A stretch of 64,000 nt of DNA from Perca fluviatilis (GCF_010015445.1 NC_053114.1:20032224-20096223), one strand, 5' to 3'. Counted from the first letter of the stretch, positions 32,025 to 43,337 are shown. The notes: generated by a model from the letters alone, not told the origin. A program made the numbers and translations.

Positions 32025-32182
32025 TTTATCCTTATCTTTAAGTTATTATGTTTCAAAAATCAATGTGATTTGAATTTAGATGAATTGAAAATGAGTAACT
32101 TGATTCTAACGTGAGCTGATTTTTGTCCCCATTTCTTATTTGCATGAGCGTCTTCACACTTAAGTCTACTGCAATAACCTCT

Positions 32183-32766
32183 AACCTGACTCCGCCAGAT
32201 GGATTGCTTCGCATTTGCTCGGCATATCCATCTGGGAACTTTCCGTTGGAGAACTTTTGGGAAGGGGCGAAAATACTGGTTAGCTGATTGGATGAACCAT
32301 CTGTCTATCACCTATGCTGGTGATAGACGGGCCAAATCAACCAATCAGATCCACAAAGCGTATGAAAATACAACCACAAGCCCGCCCCTGCTGCTGCAGG
32401 CAAAGCATAGCTCGTTAGCTCCTGCAAGCAAGCAACATGTCGGTAAAGGATATTTGCCGTTTGTGTAACGAGAATTTAGGAATAAAAGGCACCATTTCAG
32501 GTTCCTGGACCATATTCCAAAAGAAGGATCCAAGAGAAAAAAAGCATTAGCGAGTGGCTAAGAGAATTGGGGCTACCACTGTCTGAAAATACTGGTTAGC
32601 TGATTGGATAAACCATCTGTCTATCACCACCTAACCCACCTCAAACCAACGCTGATTGGCCCGGTCGTTTGGCTAACGGCTACAAATTTTCTCTATCTCA
32701 AGATGCCAGACTGATCTGCGAGTGGAAAACTGGAGCTCGTGAGATCAGGACGGTCTCACGAGGCTA
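32183..32766 (+). mobile_element. Non-autonomous DNA transposon with zinc-finger exon
   Basis: 584 bp between 10-bp direct repeats. Starts aacctgactccgccagatgg and ends gacggtctcacgaggcta. The termini are only weakly inverted. A block of about 40 bp (gaaaatactggttagctgat, then aaccatctgtctatcacc) occurs twice, at about 32268 and 32584. It carries the first coding exon of a zinc-finger transposase-type protein. Superfamily not established; 8-10-bp duplications suggest hAT or MULE. Confidence 0.65.
32437..32550 (+). pseudogene. Zinc-finger N terminus of a transposon protein
   Basis: ATG 32437 opens MSVKDICRLCNENLGIKG, with a C-x2-C pair, followed by TIFQKKDPREKK and a stop at 32548-32550. One base out of frame the reading continues as ISEWLRELGLPLSEN. 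So there is one frameshift, then an abrupt end. A C-x2-C first half like this begins ZAD- or BED-type fingers. The second pair of zinc ligands and any catalytic domain are absent. Confidence 0.5.
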
Positions 32767-32776
32767 AATAACCTCT

Positions 32777-32969
32777 ACTAATGTGGGTGACTCAGAAATA
32801 AATAAATATTTAACAACTCCTAAGCTGCAGGGACAAAAGATTTGCTGTAACTATTGGCCACAAACATAAGCTCAACCTGCTGCCACAGATGAGCAGCTGA
32901 GAGTGCAGTGAGGTGGTCTGTTCCTTTTGACTGAGTCTTTCATGATACACACAAGAATGAGATTGTGTG

Positions 32970-33028
<59 letters not shown>

Positions 33029-33069
33029 AAGAGGGACATTTTATTTGGAATTTTTAAAGGTTTATTAAA
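32777..33069. other. Spacer with (GT)n
   Basis: Contains a GT microsatellite at 32965-33025 with two GC interruptions. No gene. Confidence 0.6.
32965..33025. repeat. (GT)n microsatellite
   Basis: About 30 GT units with GCGT interruptions at each end. Confidence 0.95.
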
Positions 33070-33517
33070 GTAAACACAAAACTGAGAATAGACTTAATCA
33101 ATGATCATTAATAAGCCGCTCAAGACAGCTTGCAATGCTTCTCTCACAGCAATAGACTTACAGTCACTCGCACTTTTGTGGTCAAACCAGCCGCCACAAA
33201 AGTTGGAGATAGAGGAGAGCGAAGTCTCGGTGAGCAGAGCAGACATAGTAACATCGCTCGCAAAACAATGTCGGAAAAACAATTTAAATAGAATGAGCAA
33301 GAAATATGCACTAGTCTAGAACAAAGGACCTTCTTCCTGTAATTACTTTCTTGCTTCAGCCCTAGACACATCGGACCAATAAGCGCAGGTAGTGATGCAT
33401 TTTTCCTTGGATTTTTCTGTGTGAAACGAAACCGAACCAAGGAGAAAACGCCCCAAGTTTACAATCTCATCAACTGATTCAGACCAGAGCAAACTATAGG
33501 TGTGAAAACACCCTGAG
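33070..33517 (-). mobile_element. Truncated DNA transposon (AGGGTGTTTTCACACCTA end)
   Basis: On the minus strand it begins agggtgttttcacacctata, then ggtctgaatcagttgatgag, the ggttcggtttcgtttcaca block and cttattggtccgatgtgtct. These are terminal and subterminal words of a common fish DNA transposon as I remember it. The opposite terminus is not found, so the copy is truncated or decayed. The minus frame 33144-33440 has no domain. Confidence 0.5.
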
Positions 33518-36240
33518 TCTTGTTTAAGTTTTTAATAATAATATATTAATTTAGATTTAGATCCAGACAACTTTATTTATCCAGAGAAGGGTAATTAATT
33601 TGCAGCTTACCCAGCTCATACACAATATACACAAAATACACAACTTTAATTTCTTTTGGACCATCTATGTGATTAAAGGGAGACCCTAATGCCACCAGGA
33701 TGTGCACGCTCTCTTATATATGCATTCATAGGAGGTTTGCTCAAAGAATGCATGGAGAAATCAGAAGTGGGGTTGATTATGTATTCAGTTAAATGTTACT
33801 ACAGTTCACAGTATCACAGTTTGCAGTTTGTTGTGCCTTATGTTTGCCAGATGCACTCCCACAGCGCACTAGCAAATACATTAATTTGTCTTCAACCAAT
33901 GAATATATTCATAATTCATTGAAAAAGCCATTCAATACAATACAGACTTTATAAACATAGCCAACTGACCTCTAGTTATATAACAAGCCTACATATTACA
34001 TGTTAGTTATCTGCATCATACTGCTCATGGCATTAATCTTCAAATATTACCTGATGTCACACACAACGTTACAAACATCATGGATTAGTATCCCAATAAC
34101 GTTTCTTCTTCAAGAACAGCATTCTATTAGATTATACACATCAGAAATGTTGTACTTGGTAAATTAATTTTTTGACAATATTGCAGTATAGTCACGAAAA
34201 GTATCTAACTTTGGTTTTTGTTTTGTGTAAAACAATACTGTTCATTCATCACATTGTACCATGGGCCATGACGGCTGTCGTCAATCCAACAGATAAAGCT
34301 ACAGCTGGTCCCACATCAGCAACAGTGTTGTGACTGAGTGCACACTGATTTTCAAATGCTTCAATCAAACTGGTATAGTGCACTATACAAACCAGAATAA
34401 ATGCAAATCTGTAAAGGCGTGGTGCTACCTCCACGACTTCATCAGAAGTGGGCACAGGGGAGGCAAATATGGAGGACCATACATTACCTCACCTAAACAG
34501 AAAGAGGAAAGAAAACATGACAATAATATTGTTTTCTTAGATGAACTTTCAATCCTTTTCAAACACCTGCTTTGAATAATAATTTTATTTGGATATTAGA
34601 CTGTTATCTAAACTGTATGAAATGACAAATTCTGACCCCATCTTGAATAAATATCAAACTGTTAGTGCAATACAAAATAGATTTTTCTTTCCACTACTTT
34701 TCACACCACTTGAACTTTAGGGTTCACCATAATGGCATCCTCCTCACAGCTGAGTTATTGGATTGCTTCCTGGGTTCAACAATGGATTCTGTGGATTGTG
34801 AAAGGGATTGACCCACTAAGGTGATGAGGCAGTTGCTTATCCTGTTGCTGGTGTGTCACACAGGTCAATACCTGTGTTAGCGCAGTCACTGCTCCCACCT
34901 GTTGTTCTACTGTTCCAAGTAGCCCTCTTGTAGAGGTGAGATGTGAAGTCCCAATGTTGGAGCAGAAATTGTGCTATGCACCAAATGAGTTTTTTTAATT
35001 ATATAAAAACAACTGAAATTCCATATCTTATTGTGCTTAGATTTCATGGTTTACCATGGATTTAAATTCATAAAACAACAACAACTTTTTCTGGTCTGGT
35101 TTACAGACCAACATGTCTCCATTATGTTGTGTGTCGCAAATGCAGATCACTGATTTATGTGTTGTGTAGGGCCTTGACTAACTGCTGGTAAAAATATGTT
35201 GTTGGCATTCATTTGTACTGTTTCAGTACAGCAGTTCACTTGTTACTTTATTGGGTTTTTGTTTATGTATCTACCAACAGGGTACTACTGCAGATGGATG
35301 ATCATTTTCTGTAATTTGTTTCTACACCTTTTACAATACATGCAGTCATGTTTTTCCATTGTTGATATACAATATATAGATTGGTGCTGCCCTAATTCCT
35401 ATAGTTTCTAGGCTCTGTATGTTAGTGTTGATGTTTTCAGTCTGTGAGGCTATAAAAGCTACAGAAACAGCACATCTCTGTCCTTCTCACTCCTCACCTA
35501 TATCTGGCCATCTGAGGCTTCTGTGACAAACACTCACCTTGAGTGCTGAATCACATATCCCTGGGGCCGGCCGACTCTGCCTGATGAATTTTCTTGAGAA
35601 AGAAAGGAGGGGTTATCTCGGAGGTCACCCTAATGTGAGCGACATTCATCAAACCTCGCTCCAGAGGAAGCAGCTGAAATTGGAAAACGGAAAAGGTAGT
35701 GATTCTTTGAGGGTTTCAGGCAAGCAGGGGAACAAAATGGGAGAGGGGGGAACAAAACAAACAAACAGCTTTAACGCAGAGTCGGGGGATAGCTAATGGA
35801 TTGGAGATATGGCAAGTGGGCAGTGCATGTTTACATGTTGTAAACTGCAGTCAGCTCATTCATCACAGTTGCCTTAATATTTCCCTCCAGCAGCCTTTGC
35901 TTTCAATTTGGTAGCAGTCTCTGCACCTTCGTCCACACAGGAATATACACATCAAACACACTGAAGTGAATTAGTGAGTTCATTTAGAAATATGCATGTA
36001 TGCACACTGGTAAGTGCACAGATGTATTCATACATTATATATATATGTTAAACATATTTCTTCATGTCATCACTCACCTTGTAAAGGGTTTTCAGATTTG
36101 GCATAATATATTTCAGTTCAGTCTCATGTTTTTTATTCAGTGTAGGCATTCCATAATTTTTTTACATTTTCATATGAAAATGAAAAATGTTCGGCTGAAG
36201 ATGTGCTCTACATGTGTAATTTCTGTGTTGGCATGACTGA
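33518..36240. other. No gene recognised; possible conserved patch near 35540-35700
   Basis: Mostly AT-rich. The minus frame 34249-34455 looks somewhat peptide-like but has no identity. At 35540-35700 a GC-balanced stretch (ggggccggccgactctgcct, then tatctcggaggtcaccctaa) ends in a donor-like aaaag|gtagtg. It may be an exon or regulatory element. Confidence 0.35.
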
Positions 36241-36550
36241 GTAATGAATTTCCTGGCAGTGGCAGTGGCTCTGTTTTTGCGCTGTTGCCTCACAGCACTG
36301 GTGTTTGTGTTTTTTTATTTCATTTTTTGGAGTTGTATTTTGTTGTGTTTTGTTTTGTTCCCATATTCCAGACACATGCAAGTCAAGGGGGGGACTGGAG
36401 ACTCAAAATTTCCCAGGGGTATGAATGTAAGTGTGCATGATTGTTTATCTATTAGCTTTGTGATGGGCAGCCTGGTCAGGGTTTTCAATGGCTTCCACCC
36501 AAGTTATACTGGATTGGCTGCAGGACCCTGCAACCCTGAAATGGAATAAG
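36241..36550 (+). mobile_element. Decayed SINE-like interspersed repeat
   Basis: gcgctgttgcctcacagca, acacatgcaagtcaag, gactggagactcaaaatt, gtatgaatgtaagtgtgcat, gattgtttatctat, ttggctgcaggaccctgcaa and ccctgaaatggaataagc appear in exactly the order of a very common fish repeat (GCTGTTGCCTCACAGCA ... GACCCTGAACTGGA). Its head is tRNA-like in intact copies; the A and B boxes are no longer intact here. The plus frame 36244-36549 is not a gene. Confidence 0.7.
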
Positions 36551-36897
36551 CAAACAGAATCAAAAAACAGGATGAATGTGCATAGCAGATACTAGCAAAA
36601 CAAATTAATTATTTTTATGTCATGTGTAGCAAAACATGTTTTTATGACTGCAGGGTGATTATCTCTTGTTTATTTCTCTGTGTGCACACCTACTGTATGA
36701 GTGTTGGCTCACACATATGCACCTGAACTTCTTTTATCACATGGGGATCACTAACATACAGTATGTCCTGCATGTCTACATATATGACTAACACACATCT
36801 CGAGCTGTACAACAGTTTTTAGCCAATGGGGTTTTCCACAGGAATTATTCTTCCTACGAGATTAATTAGTACCAAGTTTTTGCATTTTAATTTGATA
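36551..36897. other. No gene recognised
   Basis: AT-rich DNA between two repeats. Confidence 0.5.
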
Positions 36898-36905
36898 CTT
36901 ACCAG

Positions 36906-37227
36906 CAGTGGCGGTTCCAGACCATTTCCAGGCTAGGGCCACATGCAATTTTAGAGGTACCTAATATATTAAGTACAAGTGTTACATACCACCAATTCTC
37001 AATAGGTTTGGTTCTACAAAAGGCTAATGATACATATATAACACTAAAGAAAACATATCCAGTGTTAACCTATAGTTTATGTATCACTGCACATGAATAA
37101 TATCCCCTCTTTGTGGATAAAAGTGGGGTTAAAAATGTATGGAAATATTTGCCACAGTTAGTGGGGCCAGAGGGGGACCAAGGCTTAATATTACAGGGGC
37201 ACTGGCCACCCAACAGAACCGCCACTG
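36906..37227. mobile_element. hAT-type MITE (CAGTGGCGGTTC ends)
   Basis: Left end cagtggcggttccagacca, right end cagaaccgccactg, inverted. Flanks are cttaccag (36898-36905) and cttacagg (37228-37235), a diverged 8-bp duplication. 322 bp with gggccag and ggccac words typical of this fish hAT family. No coding frame. Confidence 0.8.
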
Positions 37228-37235
37228 CTTACAGG

Positions 37236-38148
37236 CCCAAAAACCAGTAAAGAAAGTCAGAGGAAGATTGAAAATTAAATATCTGAAAACATCACAGTCC
37301 AGAGGATTCATTGAGCCTGATCTAAGTTTTGTTTGTCAAAGTTGATATTTTCACACAAAACTCACTGCACTTGTGTTCTATTTAATACTACTAACTTTTG
37401 TAGACTTTTGGCAGGGTTATAGTATGTGGATGATGGTGTTCCTTCTGCCAAATGCAGTGATGACCATCTTGCCTCAGGTAAGGAAGTGCTAAGTGCCCAA
37501 AAGTACAAGAGCACAGATGGAGTTTAGGGCTGAAACATAGCCTGCAGGTTGAATTTTAGCCTTGTTCACACGGCAACTTATAGAGGAAGAGCAAAGGAGG
37601 GGAGCTGGAGAGGCTAAGGCGAGCTTTATGTCCTGGAAGGGGTTAAATTGTGAAGTTCAGTATGGAATCTACTTGAAACTTTGGACAGCATATTTATGAA
37701 TGATTGAACACCTTTTTATTTTTAAACTACTGGTTACCCTTCCAAGTGTGCTTTTTATATTCATTTGTAGAACCTTGGAGAGTCATTATGATTAGAAATA
37801 TGTCTAATTTTGACTGTTGAAACCATTCATAGTTTAGTGTTTACATAAGGACTTAGTGGATTTAGTAAGCATGGAAATGAACTAATAACTCCATCCATGT
37901 ATTTCTGGTTTACACACAGCACAGTACCAAATAACTTTTTGTTTGCAGTATGCGTCAGCACTAACTCACTATACCAAAGGTAATACTGCACAGTGTGCTG
38001 TGCCAGAGCTGGGGAATCCCACTCCCTTAGGTGACGTTACTGACAGCAGGCTGTTCTTATGAACCATTCATACATAATAGCCAAGAGAAGTAATGCACTT
38101 TAATTCATATGTACTGTAATCCACATATTTATTACTGTCAGCCCCACA
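37236..38148. other. No gene recognised
   Basis: AT-rich unique-looking DNA. Confidence 0.5.
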
Positions 38149-38380
38149 TTGACGATTGCTGTAAGGCAGAGCTCTCTACTGTCTGTAGTAATTATAACCG
38201 GTGGACCTATTATAAGATCCGCATACGGGGGAGGTCTGGGTGGGGGATGGGTCCCAAAACACAGGACTTTTAACGTATGGAGCAGCGTTTGTGTCTTGGA
38301 AGACCTTAAAGGGAATAAAACAAGACTTCACCTCGGAAACTGATGTTCGTGTCCCGGAAGTAAGCCTACTACCTTAGGGG
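38149..38380 (+). mobile_element. Repeat family X, copy 2 (partial)
   Basis: ctgtagtaattataa, ggggatgggtcccaaaacac, aggactttta and gttcgtgtcccgg correspond to blocks of the copies at 18275 and 59460 (ctgtagtaattatga, aaacacaggactttcaccca, tttgtgtcccgg). It is the weakest of the three copies. Confidence 0.5.
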
Positions 38381-38588
38381 ACCAGTGTTTTGACTAGGGA
38401 TGCACCGAAACCAGGATTCGGGTTCGGATTCGGACGATTGTTGGGCTTTTAGATTTTTTTTTTCACCGAACCGAACCCTACGCTTGCACTACGCGTTATG
38501 CTGGTCGACGTAATGATGCCACCGTTGGTTACGGGAAGGTGTTTACGTAGGTGGACCGTTCAATGCAGTAGGCTGTGAGAAAGTGAAA

Positions 38589-38831
38589 ATGGAACTTGTG
38601 AACAGAAAAAGTGTTGTTTGGCAGTACTTCCATTCAAAAGAAGGCGATTCAAGTTGAGCTACATGTTCAATTTGCAACGCCGATATGTCTCGTGGTGGCA
38701 AGGACCCTAAACAACACACAACATTGTCGCTGTTAAAACATTTGCATATGAAACGTCCAAAAGAATATGAGTTGCGCATGAAGGAATCTACAGACAGCAG
38801 CCAAAATGCAGCAACTTCAGGTAGTCAGTAG
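38589..38831 (+). pseudogene. hAT transposase N terminus, BED zinc finger, dead
   Basis: ATG 38589 opens MELVNRKSVVWQYF, the aromatic start of a BED domain. An in-frame TGA at 38655-38657 follows GDSS. The frame continues ATCSICNADMSRGGKDPK with the Cys pair, then LSLLKHLHMKRPKEYE with the His part, and ends at TAG 38829-38831. In related hAT proteins the motif is HL-x3-HP. Here the second His position reads Arg (MKRP), so a zinc ligand appears lost. No DDE/RNase H-like domain follows. Confidence 0.8.
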
Positions 38832-38956
38832 ACAGTCACAGTTAAAATCTTGTGTTAACCAGACAGTGCCTCTCCCAGGCTTGTCAGCTGTTCTCTTGGC
38901 AAATGAGTCTCCCTACAGTGGCAGCGGAGCGACCGGACGGCCAGCTGCTGCTCGTA

Positions 38957-39066
38957 GGGCTGGGCATCGTTCAAAATCTTTCGATCCGGTGCCAATTTCG
39001 ATACCTCAGTTTCGATGCCGGTTCCTATCGGTGCCATAAAAGTATCGACGTTCGGTACCCAGCCTA
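38957..39066. mobile_element. Short hAT-type MITE (GGGCTGGGCATCG ends)
   Basis: tagggctgggcatcgttcaa on the left and cggtacccagccta on the right form a rough inverted pair, with cgatacctcagtttcgatgc inside. It lies within the larger hAT element. No clear 8-bp duplication is seen, and the right end directly abuts the next repeat. Confidence 0.6.
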
Positions 39067-39067
39067 G

Positions 39068-39378
39068 GAGAGAGGAGGGGCAAGGTGGAGGGTCCGTATG
39101 GCCTTGACCAACTGCCACTTTGCTCATTTGAAAGCCATGATGTCTCTCTCTCATGGGTGGGCCAAATTCTCTGGGCGGGCAAAGCAGAGAAAGGGGAGGT
39201 AAAGATTCCAGATCGGCCCATTTGAGCTTTCATTTTCTCAAAGGCACAGAAGGATACAAAGGGCTCGGTTTACACCTATCGCCATTTCTAGCCACTGGGG
39301 GACCATAGGCAGCCTGGGGGAATGCATATTAATGTTAAAAACCTCATAAAGTGAAATTTCATGCCATGGGACCTTTAA
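39068..39378 (-). mobile_element. Truncated TTAA-type MITE (AAAGGTCCCATGGCATG)
   Basis: On the minus strand: ttaaaggtcccatggcatga, aatttcactttatgaggttt, ccactggggga-type words read in reverse (ctagccactgggggaccata on plus), and ggcccacccatgagagagag. This is one of the most abundant percomorph MITEs. TTAA is present at 39375-39378. The far end is cut off at 39068, where the neighbouring MITE starts. Confidence 0.75.
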
Positions 39379-39471
39379 TATGTTTACTGGTTAATGGACT
39401 GAGGATGGGAGTAGGATTTGGTATTCAGCCGAACCCCAAAAATCTGGATTTGGTGCATCCCTAGTTTTAAC

Positions 39472-39671
39472 AAAAAACACAAAAAATTTTCTAATCTTAA
39501 GTAGTCGTTTAGTGCCTAAACTTAAATGTCACGTAGGCCTAACGGTGACCGGTCGGCCGTGAATTTCGTTAGATATAGTTTAAAAGAGATTCTCCAAACA
39601 ATCCAACCCATTTCTCAGTTTGCAACTGGAGATAAAAGTTTTTTTATTTGTGTCAGCAGTTAGTTACTGAA
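39472..39671. other. Spacer between two MITEs
   Basis: No features other than the 6-bp flank actgaa at 39666-39671. Confidence 0.5.
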
Positions 39672-39941
39672 CAGTCCCTCCAGGATGTCACGATGTTGCG
39701 ATCGCAACAATTCATCAACATTTGCAGCATCCTGAGCCTTTTGGTAAGGTTACTAGGAAAACTCAGCCCAGAGTAGTTTTATTCTCCCCGAAAAAACGGT
39801 TCCTTTTTATATTTAAAGAAGTATACCAACAACAAAAAAAAACATCGCAGCTTTTATCACAATTTTTTACAAAAGCTCTTGCATCAGGCAATTTGGGCCG
39901 CAACAATCTAAAAAAAAGGCCGCGAAATCCTGGAAGGACTG
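39672..39941. mobile_element. MITE with CAGTCCYTCCAGGAT ends
   Basis: Left cagtccctccaggatgtcac and right gcgaaatcctggaaggactg are inverted. actgaa flanks both sides (39666-39671 and 39942-39947). 270 bp, with gcgatcgcaac and ggccgcgaaat blocks that I know from a common percomorph MITE. The plus frame 39722-39946 is a by-product. Confidence 0.82.
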
Positions 39942-39947
39942 ACTGAA

Positions 39948-41199
39948 GATATGTCTTTACATGTTGTCATATTTTTACCTTAACCCACCATAGCTGGGAT
40001 TTGGTCATTAAAATATATTAATACAATATGTCAGAAATTATATTATTAGAGATCCTCCATTAAAAATGCCTCCACCTAGAAGACCAAATGTCCTGTCTTC
40101 TGACTGTCTGGATAGACTCCTAGAGGAAAAAGAGGAGATAGAACCAGGATGCGATTAAAAACCATGTTCAGCTGAGGCTTATAAGAGCAGCCCTGTTGGC
40201 TAAACATCCCTCTCTCATGTTTTTCCAAAGACAGTTCCTTTGGGGCTAAATGTGAGAAGTAGGTCATCCCTTTTTGGAGCGGCCATTTTCTGATGGTACA
40301 ACATTAATTTTGGATGTACATGAAGTCCCATATGGATAGGGAAATATCAACTATTGGGAGGGGTTTGTAAAGACTATGTAAACAAAGTAAAGAAAATAAT
40401 CCATCAACACTATGACATTGCAAGTACTACATTTAGGTTTTTATAATAGTATTTATATTTCATTGCACATTCATACCATCACACCCAACATTACAGAGGT
40501 TTGGTAGTCCATGCAGATTCTGATTTAATTCAATTCAGAAAAGCTTAAATGTTTCATATGTCATAGAAAATAGTTAAGAGGCAATGGATACTAGTTATCA
40601 GTTTTTATTGGTCAGCTTTATTAACTCTTCAGTGTGAGTCATATACAACTTTAAAACTCGGAAGTACAAGCTTACGAAAATGTAAAGGCAGCCAACCTCC
40701 TCTGCAAAATCAATACAGGACAAACAATGCGGAAATATTTTAGTTTATCCCTGAAGTCAGTTTTTGTGTTAAAAAATGCTGCTTGGTTCTCATGTTCTTA
40801 TTTTTAGCCCAAAAGTGAGACAGATGTGAGTGGAATCTCCATCAATCTTGGATGTAAGATGGATGCAAAATAGACAACATCAGCATAATGTGCAATGTGA
40901 GGTTTACTTATAGCTGACTTTGTTTATTAAGTTTTAAACTCAAAATAAATGATCACACTCCACTTATTTTATCCCAAAATACATTGGGGGCAGTTTGACT
41001 GGAATTTATCTTCTCAGATGTGAAACAGGGCAGATCCAGTGAACGTGCAGCTGCACCATGCGTTTGATAAAGGCCACTTCATTATTGTAAGAAAGTTTAG
41101 TTAAACATGTTATAGTATTACAGTGATAACAAAGGCCAAATGGACTCCTACAACAATGAAACCCTTCTTTGTCTAATTTCCAAAATGAGGTAAAAATAT
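39948..41199. other. No gene recognised
   Basis: AT-rich unique-looking DNA. Confidence 0.5.
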
Positions 41200-41207
41200 A
41201 CATTTTC

Positions 41208-41860
41208 TACGGGTGCACGATTCAGAAAATGTCACGATTCGATATCGATTTTTAGGCTCAAGATTCGATTTTCGATTCAAAAACGATTCTCGAAATAAAA
41301 AAAACGACTCACAGTATGTAAATGTGGTTACTTTTCCCATGTGATTGCAGTAGACATACAATTTAAAAGAAAAGAAACACAACAAATACAATGTAGTTTG
41401 ATATTACTTTATATGTCTTTATACAAAAATAAAAACTTTTGCACCTAAAAACTGCAAAGTGCCAAACTTTGGCCAGCTTTCAAATACATTTAATTCAAGT
41501 ATAAAATAAAACTGTTGAATAAAAAGTGCTTTTCGTTCAGAGTTCGGTGGGAGCTTAGAGCATTGAAAGAGAGTGCGTTGGTTTACTGGCATGTTAGGTA
41601 CTTTAGGTTGTTGTTCGTCCATGTCTTTAATGTTAATCTCTGAGTGATGGTGTACCGTGTGAGTGCCCAGGCGTCAGTGTGAATTTGACGCAGCTCCATC
41701 TGGGAATGGCGAGCTAAACTCATTTCAGTACAATAGTATACACGGCATTACAAAACAGAAAAAAATAAAAATAAAAATATGAATAGATTTTTGGAATTCT
41801 ATGAATCGGCAGAGCTTGAATCGAGATACGAATGTGAATCGATTTGTTTGCACAACCCTA
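41208..41860. mobile_element. hAT-type MITE with ATTCGAT-rich ends
   Basis: Left tacgggtgcacgattc and right gaatcgatttgtttgcacaa then cccta are inverted. Flanks acattttc (41200-41207) and acatttta (41861-41868) match at seven of eight bases. Subterminal repeats of cgattc occur on both sides, a usual feature of transposase binding regions in hAT elements. No transposase frame. Confidence 0.82.
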
Positions 41861-41868
41861 ACATTTTA

Positions 41869-42949
41869 AATAATATGAAATTGGTTTTTTTGGTCCCCTA
41901 AAGAAACAAGCACATCATACTTATTATATAAGTAATGCAATCCAATACAACAGCTCAGCTAAGCTCATTTTTAACGAGGTAGGTGGTGCATTGTGCAGGT
42001 GTTTTGATTTTTCTTTAAATATAAATATCGATTTAGAGAGGTACTGTAGTTTATATGCATTGTAGGAATTTATTTAGCCATTCCATATGAATAAGTTAGT
42101 TGAAATTCATTAAAACGGACACGGACAACTTTGTTACTCCTACGTAAATTTCTCTCCTCTGCTGTTTTGGATTGGGGTGAATGGTGGGTAGCACTGTTAA
42201 GCAGAACATGCAGCATATACAATAAAACAAACTACCACTATAAAGAATGCAAGTTGTGAACCAATTGCAGAATTTCCATTTTCAATTACAGAAAAATAAG
42301 AGTAAGAGTAAGAGTAAGAAAAACTTGCTTCATAAAAATGTAGCACATAAAACTCATGCATGGATAGCACTATCTGTGGTATGTGTTTTTCACAAAATAA
42401 ACAACAACTACAATGGATCCATGTGGCAGTGTTCTTATGCAGCTGTGCCCTACAAGGACAAGCTTAACACCAAAATCCAGATGGGCCACTGTTGCATAAA
42501 GGAAGTTAGAGTGAAATATGAAATTTGGGTAACATATAATTAGGTAACCTTGAGAGAGAAAAAGTGTTGATATCAACATCACAAGGTGATCAGGTGATAA
42601 TTGGGTAATAATGTATGTGAGATAATCAAGACCCACTTGTGCGTGGTCAATAGACTTGCAGAATAGTGTGGTGTGTAATGTTGTGTATAATGATGCAACT
42701 TCCACAGAGAAACGGTGCATTCACTAAAATCTGTTACTTCCTTTGCAAGCTACAGCTACAGCAAAGCAGGTTTACATACACCACTCTGCCCTTTCCCCAC
42801 CTGCTGAGCTGACACTTTGAGTTGTGTCACTGAATATTCATTAAGTGCTGAGCCTGCCTCCACAGCCCCCCCCACTGGCAGGAAGGCTAAAGGGAGATTT
42901 CAGGATATTTGTGCAAAAAAGGATCTTTGCTTATTTAATATATGTATGA
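41869..42949. other. No gene recognised; (AAGAGT)n near 42298
   Basis: AT-rich DNA with a short agagta hexamer run at about 42298-42320. The frames 42247-42543 (plus) and 42370-42720 (minus) overlap each other, have no domain and are treated as chance. Confidence 0.45.
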
Positions 42950-43337
42950 CAGGTTTAAAGTAGGTTTATGGTCACCTTGGTGTTCCCGGCGCGAGGGGCG
43001 CGAGGTGCGCAAGCCAGATAATAAAATTAACAGGTCTTTCGTGTCCACCGCGAAGGCTCCGCAAGTTGTCGTGGCACATGGACGTGCACCTCTGAATTTT
43101 TGTAACTCAACACGTTGCGTGTTCCAATTCGACATGGTCACCTGGGAAGACTGGCCGAGCCTGTACAACCACCTGTATGATTCTTCATGTACAGACCACA
43201 GGGAGAGAGCCAACACATTGGGAAAAGAAGAGACATTTAGCTGGAGGGCAGAGAGAGATCGCTTTGTCAAAGCTAAAAAAGCTAAAGAGCGACATCGAGA
43301 GGCAGACAGTAATTTCAACATTAACGTTAATAATTAG
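42942..43337 (+). pseudogene. MADF-domain protein remnant of a DNA transposon
   Basis: The frame contains TWEDWPSLYNHLYDSSCTDH, RERANTLGKEETF, then WRAERDRFVKAKKAKERHRE. This follows the MADF pattern (W..LYD......H.DR......LG......WR.LRDR..KAKK). The helix between RERAN and LGK is shortened compared with intact domains, so this is an internally deleted copy. The first 60 codons have no identity. MADF proteins bind DNA, here presumably the transposon ends. The overlapping minus frame 42935-43321 is a shadow. Confidence 0.5.

Larger units (their letters stand above)
32173..32776. repeat. 10-bp flanking duplication
   Basis: aataacctct is present at 32173-32182 and 32767-32776, directly bordering the zinc-finger-bearing element between them. 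Confidence 0.75.
38395..39463 (+). mobile_element. hAT element with BED-finger exon and nested MITEs
   Basis: Ends tagggatgcaccgaaacc and ttggtgcatcccta are inverted, with an 8-bp duplication, the hAT hallmark. It holds the first exon of a hAT transposase at 38589-38831. Its right half is filled by pieces of other repeats (38957-39066 and 39068-39378). The catalytic region is absent, so it is non-autonomous. Confidence 0.88.
38387..39471. repeat. 8-bp target duplication of the hAT element
   Basis: gttttgac at 38387-38394 and gttttaac at 39464-39471 flank the element, with one mismatch. Confidence 0.8.

Noticed and set aside
34249..34455. Minus frame with a hydrophobic segment (RFAFILVCIVHYTSLIEAFE) after a cctttacag acceptor-like site
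   Set aside because: No polypyrimidine tract of quality, no family recognised and no donor. Kept only as a note because the peptide is not low-complexity.
36244..36549. 101-codon frame with a hydrophobic start, looking like a signal peptide
   Set aside because: The sequence matches a decayed SINE-like repeat block by block, and the hydrophobic part comes from a T-rich stretch.
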